From contig NZ_LZFW01000002.1 in NCBI RefSeq assembly GCF_001676025.1, forward strand, positions 62,001-126,000: a DNA stretch of 64,000 nt. Reading direction: 5' to 3'. The notes beneath the pieces are model-generated. The model was given only the letters and a program-made list of their open reading frames with translations. It did not search any database and was not told the origin of the DNA. Positions 1 to 9,173 of the stretch are shown here, in pieces. Every line of letters begins with the position of its first letter. The stretch's first letter is position 1. The stretch is from Vibrio sp. UCD-FRSSP16_30. GTDB lineage: Bacteria; Pseudomonadota; Gammaproteobacteria; Enterobacterales; Vibrionaceae. A program made the translations under genes and the position numbers.

Positions 1-56
1 ATAAACGCTCTCTATCACTACAGATAGGAACGAACAACGAGCGTACCGACAGTGAG

Positions 57-101
57 TTATTTTTCTCCCTTCATACTAGGAGGATGGTCGGTAGTGTTCA
101 T
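57..101 (-). other. possible 14-codon micro-ORF in the leading intergenic stretch
   Basis: Positions 1-229 hold no recognisable gene. On the minus strand an ATG at 101-99 follows a GGAG about 8 bases upstream and opens a 14-codon frame (MNTTDHPPSMKGEK) ending in TAA at 59-57. It lies just past a short hairpin with a T run (112-131). It could be a leader peptide for a gene outside the window, or chance. Confidence 0.15.
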
Positions 102-111
102 AATTTTCTCC

Positions 112-131
112 AAAAAACTGGGCTACCCCAG
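112..131 (-). terminator. short hairpin with T run, possible second terminator after tyrS
   Basis: Read on the minus strand, CTGGG-GTAG-CCCAG is followed directly by six T. The stem is only 5 bp, so it would be weak. It lies downstream of the stronger tyrS terminator at 184-206 and could be a backup, or part of a leader for the next gene beyond the window edge. Confidence 0.35.
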
Positions 132-180
132 CGACAGGTAATATAGCAAAAGCATGCGCGACTTCACAAGTTAAGCGCAT

Positions 181-206
181 AAAAAAAGGCGCCTAAAAGA
201 CGCCTA
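181..206 (-). terminator. tyrS Rho-independent terminator
   Basis: On the minus strand AGGCG, a 9-nt loop and CGCCT are followed by a run of seven T (181-187 as A on the plus strand). It sits 25 bp after the tyrS stop. A nearly identical hairpin occurs after fbpA (25972-25992). Confidence 0.8.
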
Positions 207-229
207 TTAATCAATACTTACAAGATACC

Positions 230-1417
230 TTATTTAAAGGTAATACGAGCAAATTTACGCTTACCAACCTGGAATACAAAGGTTCCAGCTTGCGGTACAA
301 ATTTACTGTCAGTGATTTTTTCACCATCAATTTTGGCCGCGCCTTGCTTAACCATACGCATCGCTTCTGAAGAAGAAGAACATAAGCCAGCTTCTTTCAT
401 GATGTTGCTTACTGGGCGGCCTACTTCGAATTCAAATTCAGGCATTTCATCAGGAATTGCTCCTTTTTGGAAACGATTGATAAACTCTTGCTCGGCAGCT
501 TCTGCATCCGCTTCTGAGTGGAAACGTGCGATGATTTCCTTAGCTAGCAGGATTTTCACATCACGAGGGTTTTTACCACCTTCAACATCCGCTTTAAATT
601 GCTCAATTTCAGCCAAAGGACGGAAAGACAGCAACTCATAGTAGCTCCACATCAATACATCAGAGATAGACATGATTTTACCAAACATCTCTGTTGGGAT
701 ATCACTCACACCAATGTAGTTATGTGCAGACTTTGACATTTTCTTCTCACCATCAAGGCCGACAAGAAGTGGCATAGTAAGAACAGCTTGAGGTTTTTGA
801 CCGTGTGCTTTTTGCAGCTCACGCCCCATAAGAAGGTTAAACTTCTGATCGGTACCACCTAGCTCAACGTCAGTTTCCATCGCAACGGAATCATAACCTT
901 GTAACAGTGGGTACATGAACTCATGGATAGCAATTGGTTGGCCACCAGCATAACGCTTTTTAAAGTCATCACGCTCTAACATGCGAGCAACGGTTTGGTT
1001 TGATGCTAAACGCAACATACCTTCAGCACCTAGCTCACCTAACCACTCAGAGTTAAATGCAATCTTGGTTTTAGCTGGATCAAGGATTTTAAATACTTGC
1101 TCTTTATATGTCTCAGCGTTACGTAATACGTCTTCACGAGTCAAAGGTGGACGAGTCGTATTTTTACCCGTAGGGTCACCGACCATACCGGTAAAGTCAC
1201 CAATCAAAAAGGTCACATCATGACCAAGATCTTGGAATGTACGCAGTTTATTAAGAATAACTGTGTGACCAAGATGGATATCTGGTGCTGTTGGATCGGC
1301 ACCTAACTTGATACGTAAAGGACGACCTTCTTTTAGCTTCGCGATTAGTTCAGCTTCTGGTATTAATTCTTCAACACCACGTTTGATTTCAGCTAAAGCA
1401 GCTTCAAAACTTGCCAT
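230..1417 (-). CDS. tyrS: tyrosyl-tRNA synthetase
   Basis: Class I aminoacyl-tRNA synthetase that charges tRNA-Tyr in the cytoplasm. The HIGH-type signature appears as HLGH in the N-terminal Rossmann fold, preceded by the [10 protein letters not shown] motif. The second ATP-binding loop is KKMSKS, and an S4-like RNA-binding tail ([13 protein letters not shown]) closes the protein. I chose the internal ATG at 1417 ([11 protein letters not shown], 395 aa) over the in-frame start 18 bp upstream, because GGGAGC sits at the right distance before it and the family starts there. The 395-aa length fits the longer TyrZ-like bacterial subtype. The gene runs alone, opposite to the M23 peptidase gene next door, and ends at a clear terminator. 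Confidence 0.96.
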   Translation of the reverse strand: MASFEAALAEIKRGVEELIPEAELIAKLKEGRPLRIKLGADPTAPDIHLGHTVILNKLRTFQDLGHDVTFLIGDFTGMVGDPTGKNTTRPPLTREDVLRNAETYKEQVFKILDPAKTKIAFNSEWLGELGAEGMLRLASNQTVARMLERDDFKKRYAGGQPIAIHEFMYPLLQGYDSVAMETDVELGGTDQKFNLLMGRELQKAHGQKPQAVLTMPLLVGLDGEKKMSKSAHNYIGVSDIPTEMFGKIMSISDVLMWSYYELLSFRPLAEIEQFKADVEGGKNPRDVKILLAKEIIARFHSEADAEAAEQEFINRFQKGAIPDEMPEFEFEVGRPVSNIMKEAGLCSSSSEAMRMVKQGAAKIDGEKITDSKFVPQAGTFVFQVGKRKFARITFK

Positions 1418-1531
1418 ATTGGTTTGCTCCCACAAAATCAGGAAAAAATAGTTTTCGACAGTGTACTTGAATAGCGATTAGTTTTGAAAGCAGTTAGACT
1501 AATCAAAGACATTTTTTTCACTGATTAATGA

Positions 1532-2839
1532 ATGAATCGGGATATGCTGACTATTTTTCAACGTTTACCCCTCTTACATAAAGCGTTAATCTGCTGTTTT
1601 AGTGCCCTCATCGTGGTTGCACTATTTTTACTCCCCACCCCAAGCAGTTTGCACCAACAAGAAAACAATTATCAAGTCGGTCGCCAATACCCATTGGAGA
1701 TCAACACTCAGGCTCTATCACCAACCGATCAACTGCGCCCAATGGTGATCATGCGTTGGGAAACTCATAAAGTGCGCTCTGGCGAAAGTGCTTCCGTGCT
1801 ATTTAAACGCTTAGGCTTATCGCCGCGCCTTTTGCATAATATGGTGAGCAGTGACAAAGCCATTAACAAGCAATTGTCTCGCTTGCGCCCAAATGATGAG
1901 CTGGTGTTTGGCTATGATGAACAAAACAACCTAATTCAACTGCAGCGCCAAATCAGCCCTTATGAAACCTTTAAAGCAGTAAAAGAAGGTGACAAGTTCA
2001 AGGCAGTTACCGATACAAAAGAAGTCAATACTCAACTTAACTACGCTCAAGCTAACATTACCTCTAGCTTTTGGAATGCTGCAATTGGCGCACAACTAAC
2101 GCCAAATCAAATTATGAGTGTGGCCGGGATTTTTGGCTGGGATATCGATTTTGCATTAGATATTCGCCCTAATGATAGTTTTAAGCTGTTATTTGAAGAA
2201 AACATCGTCGAAGGGGAATTTGTAGGACGAGGACGTATTTTAGCCGCGCAGTTCACCAACCAAGGGCAAACGTTCAAAGCCATTTTTGATGAAGACAGCG
2301 GCAACTATTACGATGATAAAGGACGTGCGATGAAAAAAGCCTTCCTGCGCTCTCCTGTTGATTTTCGCCGTGTTACCTCAAACTTTAACCCTAATCGACG
2401 CCACCCAGTAACAGGGAAAGTCCGCGCTCATCGAGGTACTGATTACGCCGCACCTGTCGGTACTCCTATTTATTCTGCTGGTGATGGTGTTGTTTTAAAA
2501 TCTGGGTATAACCAATTTAATGGCAACTACGTGTTTATCAAACACAGCAATATTTATATTACGAAGTACTTACACCTGCAAAAACGCACAGTGAAAGGTG
2601 GGCAAAGAGTAAAACAAGGGCAAACCATAGGCACCCTTGGCGGCACCGGTCGTGTAACCGGCCCTCACCTACACTACGAATTTTTAGTTAACGGCATACA
2701 CAAAAACCCGCGTACGGTGAAACTGCCAGAAGCTAAGTCCTTAAGTGGTAATAAGAAGAAAGCCTTTATGAAAATTGCCAGCCAGCGCTTAGGTGAGTTG
2801 CAACGTTATCAATACTTACTCACGGCGGCAAAAGATTAG
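1532..2839 (+). CDS. M23-family peptidoglycan DD-endopeptidase (ShyC/MepM-like)
   Basis: Cell-wall endopeptidase predicted to cut cross-links between peptidoglycan stem peptides in the periplasm. A single N-terminal membrane segment (about residues 15-37) anchors it. A LysM/OapA-like region follows (about 75-125, THKVRSGESASVLFKRLGL). The C-terminal LytM/M23 domain (about 290-400) has both zinc motifs: HRGTDYAAP (HxxxD) and GPHLHYEF (HxH). Position beside tyrS matches V. cholerae ShyC, one of three Shy endopeptidases, but I assign that by context rather than by alignment, so no symbol is given. The ATG at 1532 is used; an in-frame ATG at 1544 is an alternative. Divergent from tyrS. Confidence 0.88.
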   Translation: MNRDMLTIFQRLPLLHKALICCFSALIVVALFLLPTPSSLHQQENNYQVGRQYPLEINTQALSPTDQLRPMVIMRWETHKVRSGESASVLFKRLGLSPRLLHNMVSSDKAINKQLSRLRPNDELVFGYDEQNNLIQLQRQISPYETFKAVKEGDKFKAVTDTKEVNTQLNYAQANITSSFWNAAIGAQLTPNQIMSVAGIFGWDIDFALDIRPNDSFKLLFEENIVEGEFVGRGRILAAQFTNQGQTFKAIFDEDSGNYYDDKGRAMKKAFLRSPVDFRRVTSNFNPNRRHPVTGKVRAHRGTDYAAPVGTPIYSAGDGVVLKSGYNQFNGNYVFIKHSNIYITKYLHLQKRTVKGGQRVKQGQTIGTLGGTGRVTGPHLHYEFLVNGIHKNPRTVKLPEAKSLSGNKKKAFMKIASQRLGELQRYQYLLTAAKD

Positions 2840-2869
2840 CTCACCCTGCTAACAATCCCAATAAAGTAC

Positions 2870-2907
2870 AAAGTAGAGCCTAGAGATTAACTCCTAGGCT
2901 CTACTTT
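2870..2907. repeat. 14-bp perfect inverted repeat over the RND gene stop codon
   Basis: AAAGTAGAGCCTAG (2870-2883) pairs perfectly with 2894-2907, leaving a 10-nt loop. The stop codon of the minus-strand RND gene (2887-2889) lies in the loop and its last codons form one arm. It separates two convergent genes and could serve as a terminator or transcript-end barrier, but neither side has a proper T run. Confidence 0.6.
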
Positions 2908-5900
2908 GCTTCGCCCAAACATCAATAGACATGGCGTTAATACCAAGGTCAGTACCGTAGCAAACGCTAACCCTCCAGCAATAGCGGTAGCAAGCTGAGT
3001 CCACCATTGAGTACTTGGTGCGCCTATCTCTATCTTCTGATTAATCAGATCGACATTGGTTTGTAGCACCATAGGCATGAGTCCAAGAATCGTCGTCACA
3101 GTAGTTAACATCACTGGACGTAAGCGCTGAACTCCGGTGCGCAGTATCGCCTCTTCTTTAGATAATCCTCTGCGACGCAATTGATTAAACGTATCAATCA
3201 ATACTATGTTGTTATTGACCACAATCCCCGCCAACGCGATAACACCAATACCTGACATGACAATGCCAAACGGGCGTTGGAATAATAATAAACCGGCAAA
3301 AACACCTACGGTCGAAAACAGCACTGCGCTCAAGATTAATAATGCCTGATAGAAGCTATTAAACTGGGTGATCAAAATCAGCGCCATCACGGCTAAGGCG
3401 GCTAAAAATGCAGATTGTAGGAAGTTAGATGAGTTTTGTTGCTCTTCATTCTGCCCTTTGATGCTGACATTAATCCCATCAGGTAAATCAAGCGCTTGTA
3501 ACGCTTTTTCAATTTTTGGTAGCTCTATTGCAAGGTTATAACCCTCACTCATATCTGCGACAATATTAACAATCCGCGTACCATCTAAGCGGTTAATCGT
3601 ATCTTGCTTGGGTTCGGCCTTTACTCTGGCAAAATGAGTAATTGGCACTAAGCCAAGGGCAGTTTTGACTCGTAACTCATCAAAGCGGCCAATATCTCGC
3701 TTATCTTCTGGGTAACGCACCAAGATATCCACTTCATCATCGGTATCATCAGGCAGGTAATCCCCAACTCTCAAGCCATTTGTCACAAATTGCACTGTGT
3801 TGCCAACCAGTGATGCATCCGCGCCAAAGCGAGCCGCATCTGCGCGATCAACATCTATGGTCCAATCTATTCCTTCTTTACTCGAGTTATCACTGACATT
3901 GGTTAATGCTGGATTGCTATCAGCCCACAGGCGTATTTTCTTTGCTGATGCATCAATTAAATGAGCGTCACGCGCAGTCACTTCAATCACCAGATCATTC
4001 TCAACCGGAGGTCCAGCATCAGGAAACTTATATTCAATTTCAACGCCAGCAAATTGATCGGTTTGGCTACGCAACTCTTCAATAATGTCTTTTATTGGTC
4101 GGCGATCTTGCCAATCAACAGGAGTCACTTGTATCGTGCCGATTTCATCTTGACCACCTGTTCGGGTATAAACACTTTCCAGCTCAGGATGACCAATGAG
4201 CACTTGCTCTAGTTCACGCATAATATGATCTTTTTCAACAATAGAAAGATCGCCGTAAGAGCGTGCTTTAATATTGAAATAAGGCGGATCAACTTCAGGG
4301 AAAAACTCTGCGCCTAACCCCGCTTTGCTATAAGAAAAACCCACTGCAATTGCCAGTAAAATGGCACTCAGTAGCACTTTTAATGGGTGTCTAATCGCCA
4401 CAGCAAGAGTGTGATAATAAAGTTTAGTGAACCCAGTAGCTTGGGTGAAATCACCATCATGTAGCTGTTTGATTCGGCTCTGATTTACCGGATTCATATA
4501 CTGCGGCTTACCGATTAAGCTGCCTAAAACAGGAACAAAAACTAAAGCCATAACCAAGGATGCGCTCAGTGTCGCAATCAAGGTCAGAGGCAAATACTTC
4601 ATAAACTCGCCAGTGGTATCTGGCCAGAATAGTAATGGGGCAAACGCGGCTAATGTGGTTGCCGTTGAAGCGGTTATAGGCCAAGCCATACGCTTAGCAG
4701 CATCGCGATACGCTTCTTTTTTAGCGACCCCTTCCTGCATTTTTCGGTCGGCAAATTCCGTCACCACTATGGCACCATCCACCAGCATACCTACCGCCAT
4801 AATCAGCGAAAATAGCACCACTATATTGACCGTCAGTCCAAAAATAGACAGGACTAGTAACCCAGTCAAAAATGAACCAGGAATGGATATTCCGACCAGT
4901 AACGCGGTGCGCACACCTAAAATAGCGATGATGACAATCACCACCAAAATAATCGCCGATAACACATTATTCTGTAGATCAGTCAACATGGTATCGACAT
5001 TCTTTGAATCATCATAAGTGTATTTGACCAGTAAATTACTCGGCCATTCAGGCATTTTTTGAGCTTCGGCTAGTACCGCTTTGACAATATTAACTGATTC
5101 GATGATGTTCTCACCGGCGCGCTTTTTAACATCGAGTACCACAGCGCTTTCGCCGTTTAATCGAGCAAAGCTTTCAGGGTCTCGAAAAGAGCGGCGCACA
5201 GACGCGACATCGCCAAAGGTGATCACTTGTTTGCCATCCACTTTTACTGGCAACTCTAAAACATCTTTTAATGATGAAAATACAGAAGGGACTTTTACAG
5301 AGAATCGTCCATAGCCAGTATCGACAAAACCGGCGGCAACCACTCGGTTACTGGCGGCAATTAGATTATAAATATCACCTTGATCTAAACCGTAGCTTTC
5401 CATAAGCAAAGGATCGACCACAACCTCAACGATATCTTCGCGATCTCCGGCAATATCGACTTCTAAGATTTGCTTATAGCTTTCTAATTTATCTTGGATC
5501 TGACGCCCAATTTGTACAATGGTTCGCTCTGGCACAGTGCCATATAACGCCACCGACAATACCGGTTGTTCACTGGCTAAAGTGACTTCGTTAACAGTAG
5601 GATCATCACTGCCATCAGGTAGCTTGGATTTGACTAAATCAACCGCTTCTCGAACATCGGTCATTGCCTTATCTAAATTACTTCCGGCAACAAATTCCAA
5701 TGTGACCGAGCCATGTCCTTCCGATGCAATAGAGGTCATTTTTTTAACCCCTTCAATGGATCGCAGCTCTTGCTCTATTGGACGCACTAACATGCGCTCA
5801 GCATCTAAAGGGGAAATGCCTTGATGGCCAACAGAAACATAGATAATAGGAATGGTGATGTCAGGGCTGGATTCTTTGGGGATGGTGATATAGGTATAAA

Positions 5901-5979
5901 CCCCAGCAATAATGAGCATGACTAGCAGAGTTAGAACGGTTCTAGAGCGAGACAGCGCCGCTTCAATAATTGCGTACAT
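2887..5979 (-). CDS. RND efflux transporter permease subunit
   Basis: Inner-membrane pump of the resistance-nodulation-division superfamily, expected to export small molecules with its adaptor (5990-7096) and an outer-membrane TolC-type channel coded elsewhere. At 1030 aa it has the family length, with an N-terminal helix, a large periplasmic loop, a central helix bundle, a second periplasmic loop and a C-terminal bundle. The TM4 motif reads MLVDGAIVVTEFADR, with one acidic residue where AcrB has two. The TM10 motif reads GIVVNNNIVLIDTFN, where AcrB carries its relay lysine. This places it in a subgroup away from AcrB. It starts 11 bp after the adaptor stop with a good AGGGAG site, so the two form an operon. 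The substrate cannot be told. Confidence 0.92.
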   Translation of the reverse strand: MYAIIEAALSRSRTVLTLLVMLIIAGVYTYITIPKESSPDITIPIIYVSVGHQGISPLDAERMLVRPIEQELRSIEGVKKMTSIASEGHGSVTLEFVAGSNLDKAMTDVREAVDLVKSKLPDGSDDPTVNEVTLASEQPVLSVALYGTVPERTIVQIGRQIQDKLESYKQILEVDIAGDREDIVEVVVDPLLMESYGLDQGDIYNLIAASNRVVAAGFVDTGYGRFSVKVPSVFSSLKDVLELPVKVDGKQVITFGDVASVRRSFRDPESFARLNGESAVVLDVKKRAGENIIESVNIVKAVLAEAQKMPEWPSNLLVKYTYDDSKNVDTMLTDLQNNVLSAIILVVIVIIAILGVRTALLVGISIPGSFLTGLLVLSIFGLTVNIVVLFSLIMAVGMLVDGAIVVTEFADRKMQEGVAKKEAYRDAAKRMAWPITASTATTLAAFAPLLFWPDTTGEFMKYLPLTLIATLSASLVMALVFVPVLGSLIGKPQYMNPVNQSRIKQLHDGDFTQATGFTKLYYHTLAVAIRHPLKVLLSAILLAIAVGFSYSKAGLGAEFFPEVDPPYFNIKARSYGDLSIVEKDHIMRELEQVLIGHPELESVYTRTGGQDEIGTIQVTPVDWQDRRPIKDIIEELRSQTDQFAGVEIEYKFPDAGPPVENDLVIEVTARDAHLIDASAKKIRLWADSNPALTNVSDNSSKEGIDWTIDVDRADAARFGADASLVGNTVQFVTNGLRVGDYLPDDTDDEVDILVRYPEDKRDIGRFDELRVKTALGLVPITHFARVKAEPKQDTINRLDGTRIVNIVADMSEGYNLAIELPKIEKALQALDLPDGINVSIKGQNEEQQNSSNFLQSAFLAALAVMALILITQFNSFYQALLILSAVLFSTVGVFAGLLLFQRPFGIVMSGIGVIALAGIVVNNNIVLIDTFNQLRRRGLSKEEAILRTGVQRLRPVMLTTVTTILGLMPMVLQTNVDLINQKIEIGAPSTQWWTQLATAIAGGLAFATVLTLVLTPCLLMFGRSKVEPRS

Positions 5980-5989
5980 AATCTGCTCC

Positions 5990-7096
5990 CTATTGCCTTA
6001 CTGCGATAACAGGATCGCCATCACGAACAAAGCCTTGGCCTTTAGTCACAATGTCCACGCGCTCACCTAAACCGCTTAGCCACACCCCTTCCTTTTCAGC
6101 TTTCACAATTTGAATGCCAACAAAGTGAATATGGTCATCCTGTAAGGTTTTCACCCCTAAATTACCGCTTTCATCCAACGCTAACATGGCTGGCGTCACC
6201 ATGACCGCCATTTGTGTATCTAGCTCCAACTCAACTTCTGCGCTGACGCCAGAAGGAAGCCTTTGATCTTTATTGGCAATTTCAATTTCTATTGGGAAAG
6301 TATTAGTGGTTAAAGACGAGTTTCGAGAAATATAACGCAATGTTCCTTGAATTTGTTCACCGCCCAATAAAGTAATATTGGCAGTCTGCCCTTTTTGCAC
6401 GCCCTGAATATGACGCTCACTAAGATCGGCTTCAATCACTAAGGTATTAAGATCAATCAGGTGAGCAACCTTGTCACCGCGAGCGACATAATCGCCGAGC
6501 TCTACATATAGGCGATCAATCACTCCCGAAAAAGGGGCGCGGATGACGCTATATCGCAGGCCTAATTTAACATTTGCTACCGTTGCTTTGGCATTCACCA
6601 GTTCCGCTTCGGCTTTAGTAAACTCGACTTCGTTTTGTAAACCGCGCTTTCTAAGAGAAGTGGCTGCATTAAATTCTTTTTGCTTTACTCGCAATAAGGC
6701 ATTGGCGCGATCCAGTAAAATATCAAGATCGCCTTTATCGATAGTGGCAATCACTTGCCCACGCTTAACGACATCGCCTTTACGAACTTTGATCCCATTA
6801 ATAGAGCCGTCCAATTCAGCGCTTAATTCAATATCTCGATTAGGTGCAGTTCGTCCATAGAGATCGATTTTTCGGGCTACAGGTTGAGCTTCAAATTGGG
6901 TAACGACGACTTTGGCTAATGGAACATGGCGCTCAGTAGCGGTGACTTGTTTATCAGATGAGTCGGTAGAAGAATCAGAAGAGGATTGAAATGGAAAGAT
7001 GCCGGCAAAAAGCCAAACACAAATAATAACGATCAGAATCAGTGAGATAATCCAAGGACGCTGGGCAAAGAGTTGCCCCGTCTTTCTTAACGGCAT
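5990..7096 (-). CDS. RND efflux periplasmic adaptor (membrane fusion protein)
   Basis: Adaptor that bridges the RND permease to the outer-membrane channel. An N-terminal membrane anchor (about residues 15-35, IISLILIVIICVWLFAGIF) is followed by a linker, the first half of a lipoyl-like domain (KVRKGDVVKRGQVIATID), a short alpha-hairpin (about 120-165), the second lipoyl half (SVIRAPFSGVIDRLYVELGDYV) and a beta-barrel domain. Its 368 aa are normal for the family. The start has an AAAAGGA site. There is no lipobox, so it is anchored by a helix rather than a lipid. It is first in a two-gene operon with the permease. Confidence 0.92.
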   Translation of the reverse strand: MPLRKTGQLFAQRPWIISLILIVIICVWLFAGIFPFQSSSDSSTDSSDKQVTATERHVPLAKVVVTQFEAQPVARKIDLYGRTAPNRDIELSAELDGSINGIKVRKGDVVKRGQVIATIDKGDLDILLDRANALLRVKQKEFNAATSLRKRGLQNEVEFTKAEAELVNAKATVANVKLGLRYSVIRAPFSGVIDRLYVELGDYVARGDKVAHLIDLNTLVIEADLSERHIQGVQKGQTANITLLGGEQIQGTLRYISRNSSLTTNTFPIEIEIANKDQRLPSGVSAEVELELDTQMAVMVTPAMLALDESGNLGVKTLQDDHIHFVGIQIVKAEKEGVWLSGLGERVDIVTKGQGFVRDGDPVIAVRQ

Positions 7097-7142
7097 AATT
7101 AAATCCTTTTAATTAGCAACTGGCGACCTTGCTTAGTTGCTT

Positions 7143-7173
7143 ACGGCACACTCTTATATAACAAGTGTACCGT
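7143..7173. other. hairpin between erpA and the efflux operon
   Basis: ACGGCACACT (7143-7152) pairs with AGTGTACCGT (7164-7173) with one G-T pair across an 11-nt loop. It lies between the erpA stop and the adaptor start, both on the minus strand. No T run follows, so it is more likely an mRNA 3'-end or processing structure than a classic terminator. Confidence 0.4.
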
Positions 7174-7201
7174 TAATTGCCGCTTCTTTCTGAGGTTAGG
7201 A

Positions 7202-7543
7202 TCACACGCTAAATGAAGCCCCGCAACCACAAGTACTTGAAGCATTCGGATTATCAATAAAGAAGCGTGCGCCTTCCAGACCTTCAGTATAATCCACAGT
7301 GCCACCAATTAGGTATTGCAGAGACATAGGGTCAACCACCAAAGTGACTTCATCTTTTACGATAATAGAATCACCATCGTTTACCTTTTCATCAAAGGTA
7401 AAACCATACTGAAAACCACTGCAACCGCCGCCAGTAATATATACACGTAGTTTAAGCTCTGGGTTTTCTTCCTCTGTAATTAATACCTTTACGCGCGCAG
7501 CTGCCGCGTCAGAAAAATTCAAAGGGACATTTAATTCGCTCAC
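7202..7543 (-). CDS. erpA: iron-sulfur cluster insertion protein ErpA
   Basis: A-type carrier that delivers Fe-S clusters to apo-proteins such as IspG. The 113 aa match the family. The three cluster-binding cysteines are seen in GGGCSGF and in the C-terminal STCGCG motif. Translation starts at GTG (7543), with AGAGGT a few bases upstream. The gene diverges from hemL, the same neighbour as in E. coli. The 220-bp shared upstream region is a plausible site for iron or IscR control, but I could not identify a specific box. Confidence 0.96.
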   Translation of the reverse strand: MSELNVPLNFSDAAAARVKVLITEEENPELKLRVYITGGGCSGFQYGFTFDEKVNDGDSIIVKDEVTLVVDPMSLQYLIGGTVDYTEGLEGARFFIDNPNASSTCGCGASFSV

Positions 7544-7690
7544 CGAGACCTCTCTATTATTCGATGTTGCTACTAGTCAGTAGACATTTTGATCTGGTGA
7601 TTATGTAATACCTGAGCAAAGTGTTCAAGTATTGTCATCTTTTGACGTAAAGTGAATCGTTACACTTAGAGCAATAGTGCGACACAAGCG

Positions 7691-7719
7691 TTAGACATGT
7701 GCGCAATATTTATTACAAT
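7691..7719 (+). promoter_or_regulatory. candidate hemL promoter
   Basis: A -35-like TTAGAC (7691-7696) and a -10-like TACAAT (7714-7719) are spaced by 17 bp. They lie 45 bp before the hemL ATG. Confidence 0.5.
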
Positions 7720-7763
7720 GCTGTCATTTCCAAAAATGCGATTCAATTAGCAAGGATTCTCTA

Positions 7764-9050
7764 ATGAGCAAATCAGAAGCACTCTATCAGCAAGCCCAAG
7801 ATATTATCCCTGGCGGCGTAAACTCTCCAGTACGTGCCTTTAATGGTGTTGGTGGTTCTCCACTTTTTATCGAGCGCGCTGATGGTTCTCGAATCTATGA
7901 CGCTGATGATAAAGCGTATATTGATTACGTCGGTTCATGGGGACCAATGATCCTTGGTCATAACAACCCTGCAATTCGTGATGCAGTTGTGGAAGCGGCG
8001 CAACGCGGTCTTAGCTTTGGTGCGCCAACTGAACTTGAAATAAACATGGCTAAGCTAGTCTCTTCTCTTGTGCCGTCTATGGAACAATTGCGCATGGTGA
8101 GCTCAGGTACTGAAGCGACCATGAGTGCAATTCGTCTAGCGCGTGGTTACACAGGTCGTGACAAAATTTTAAAATTTGAAGGTTGTTACCATGGTCACGC
8201 TGACAGCTTGCTAGTAAAAGCAGGGTCTGGCGCTCTAACATTAGGTCAGCCAAGCTCTCCGGGTGTACCTGAAGACTTTGCTAAACACACCCTGACAGCG
8301 ACTTTCAATAACCTAGAATCTGTACAAGCTCTATTTGATGCCAACCCACAACAGATTGCTTGTATTATCGTTGAACCCGTTGCTGGCAACATGAACTGCA
8401 TTCCACCGGTTGCTGGTTTTCACCAAGGCCTAAGAGAAATTTGCGATCAAAACGGCGCATTGCTTATTTTTGATGAGGTGATGACAGGTTTTCGTGTGGC
8501 ACTAAACTGCGCGCAAGGTCATTACAACGTAAAACCAGACCTAACAACATTAGGTAAAGTGATTGGTGGCGGCATGCCTGTTGGCGCATTTGGTGGCCGT
8601 AAAGAAGTCATGCAATACATCGCACCAACCGGTCCTGTTTATCAAGCGGGGACGCTTTCTGGTAACCCTATCGCTATGGCTGCAGGCTACGCTTGCCTTA
8701 CCCAGCTTGCACAAGATGGTAATGAACAGCGCCTAAATGAGATTACCGCCAAGCTTGCTCAAGGCTTTAAAGCATGCGCTGACAAGCACGGTATTCCACT
8801 GTTTGTTAGCCAAGTTGGTGGCATGTTTGGCTTCTTCTTTACCGATCAAAGCGAAATTACTTGCTACGAAGATGTGGCTAAATGCGATGTAGAACGCTTC
8901 AAGCGCTTCTTCCACTTGATGTTAGATGAAGGCGTATACCTTGCACCATCAGCATTTGAAGCCAGCTTCACTTCACTGTCTCATAGCAATGAAGACATTG
9001 AGCTGACACTAGCTGCAGCCGATCGCTGTTTTGCCGCTCTTGCGCAGTAA
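7764..9050 (+). CDS. hemL: glutamate-1-semialdehyde 2,1-aminomutase
   Basis: PLP enzyme that converts glutamate-1-semialdehyde to 5-aminolevulinate, the second step of the C5 haem pathway. The PLP lysine is K265 in [18 protein letters not shown]. Other class III aminotransferase marks are [17 protein letters not shown] and [12 protein letters not shown]. At 428 aa it is full length. The ATG follows AAGGATTC. A strong terminator lies 31 bp after the stop, so it is transcribed alone. Confidence 0.97.
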   Translation: MSKSEALYQQAQDIIPGGVNSPVRAFNGVGGSPLFIERADGSRIYDADDKAYIDYVGSWGPMILGHNNPAIRDAVVEAAQRGLSFGAPTELEINMAKLVSSLVPSMEQLRMVSSGTEATMSAIRLARGYTGRDKILKFEGCYHGHADSLLVKAGSGALTLGQPSSPGVPEDFAKHTLTATFNNLESVQALFDANPQQIACIIVEPVAGNMNCIPPVAGFHQGLREICDQNGALLIFDEVMTGFRVALNCAQGHYNVKPDLTTLGKVIGGGMPVGAFGGRKEVMQYIAPTGPVYQAGTLSGNPIAMAAGYACLTQLAQDGNEQRLNEITAKLAQGFKACADKHGIPLFVSQVGGMFGFFFTDQSEITCYEDVAKCDVERFKRFFHLMLDEGVYLAPSAFEASFTSLSHSNEDIELTLAAADRCFAALAQ

Positions 9051-9080
9051 TTTTAATCGCATTATCTGAAAGATATGTGA

Positions 9081-9106
9081 AAGGGAGCCGTTGGCTCCTT
9101 TTTTAT
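9081..9106 (+). terminator. hemL Rho-independent terminator
   Basis: GGAGCC (9084-9089), a 3-nt loop and GGCTCC (9093-9098) are followed by six T. Confidence 0.9.
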
Positions 9107-9173
9107 TTGTAGCGATTCCAGTTGCATAACGTTATGATTTATCATCACAAACGCTATTAATGGTCCGCCTAAA

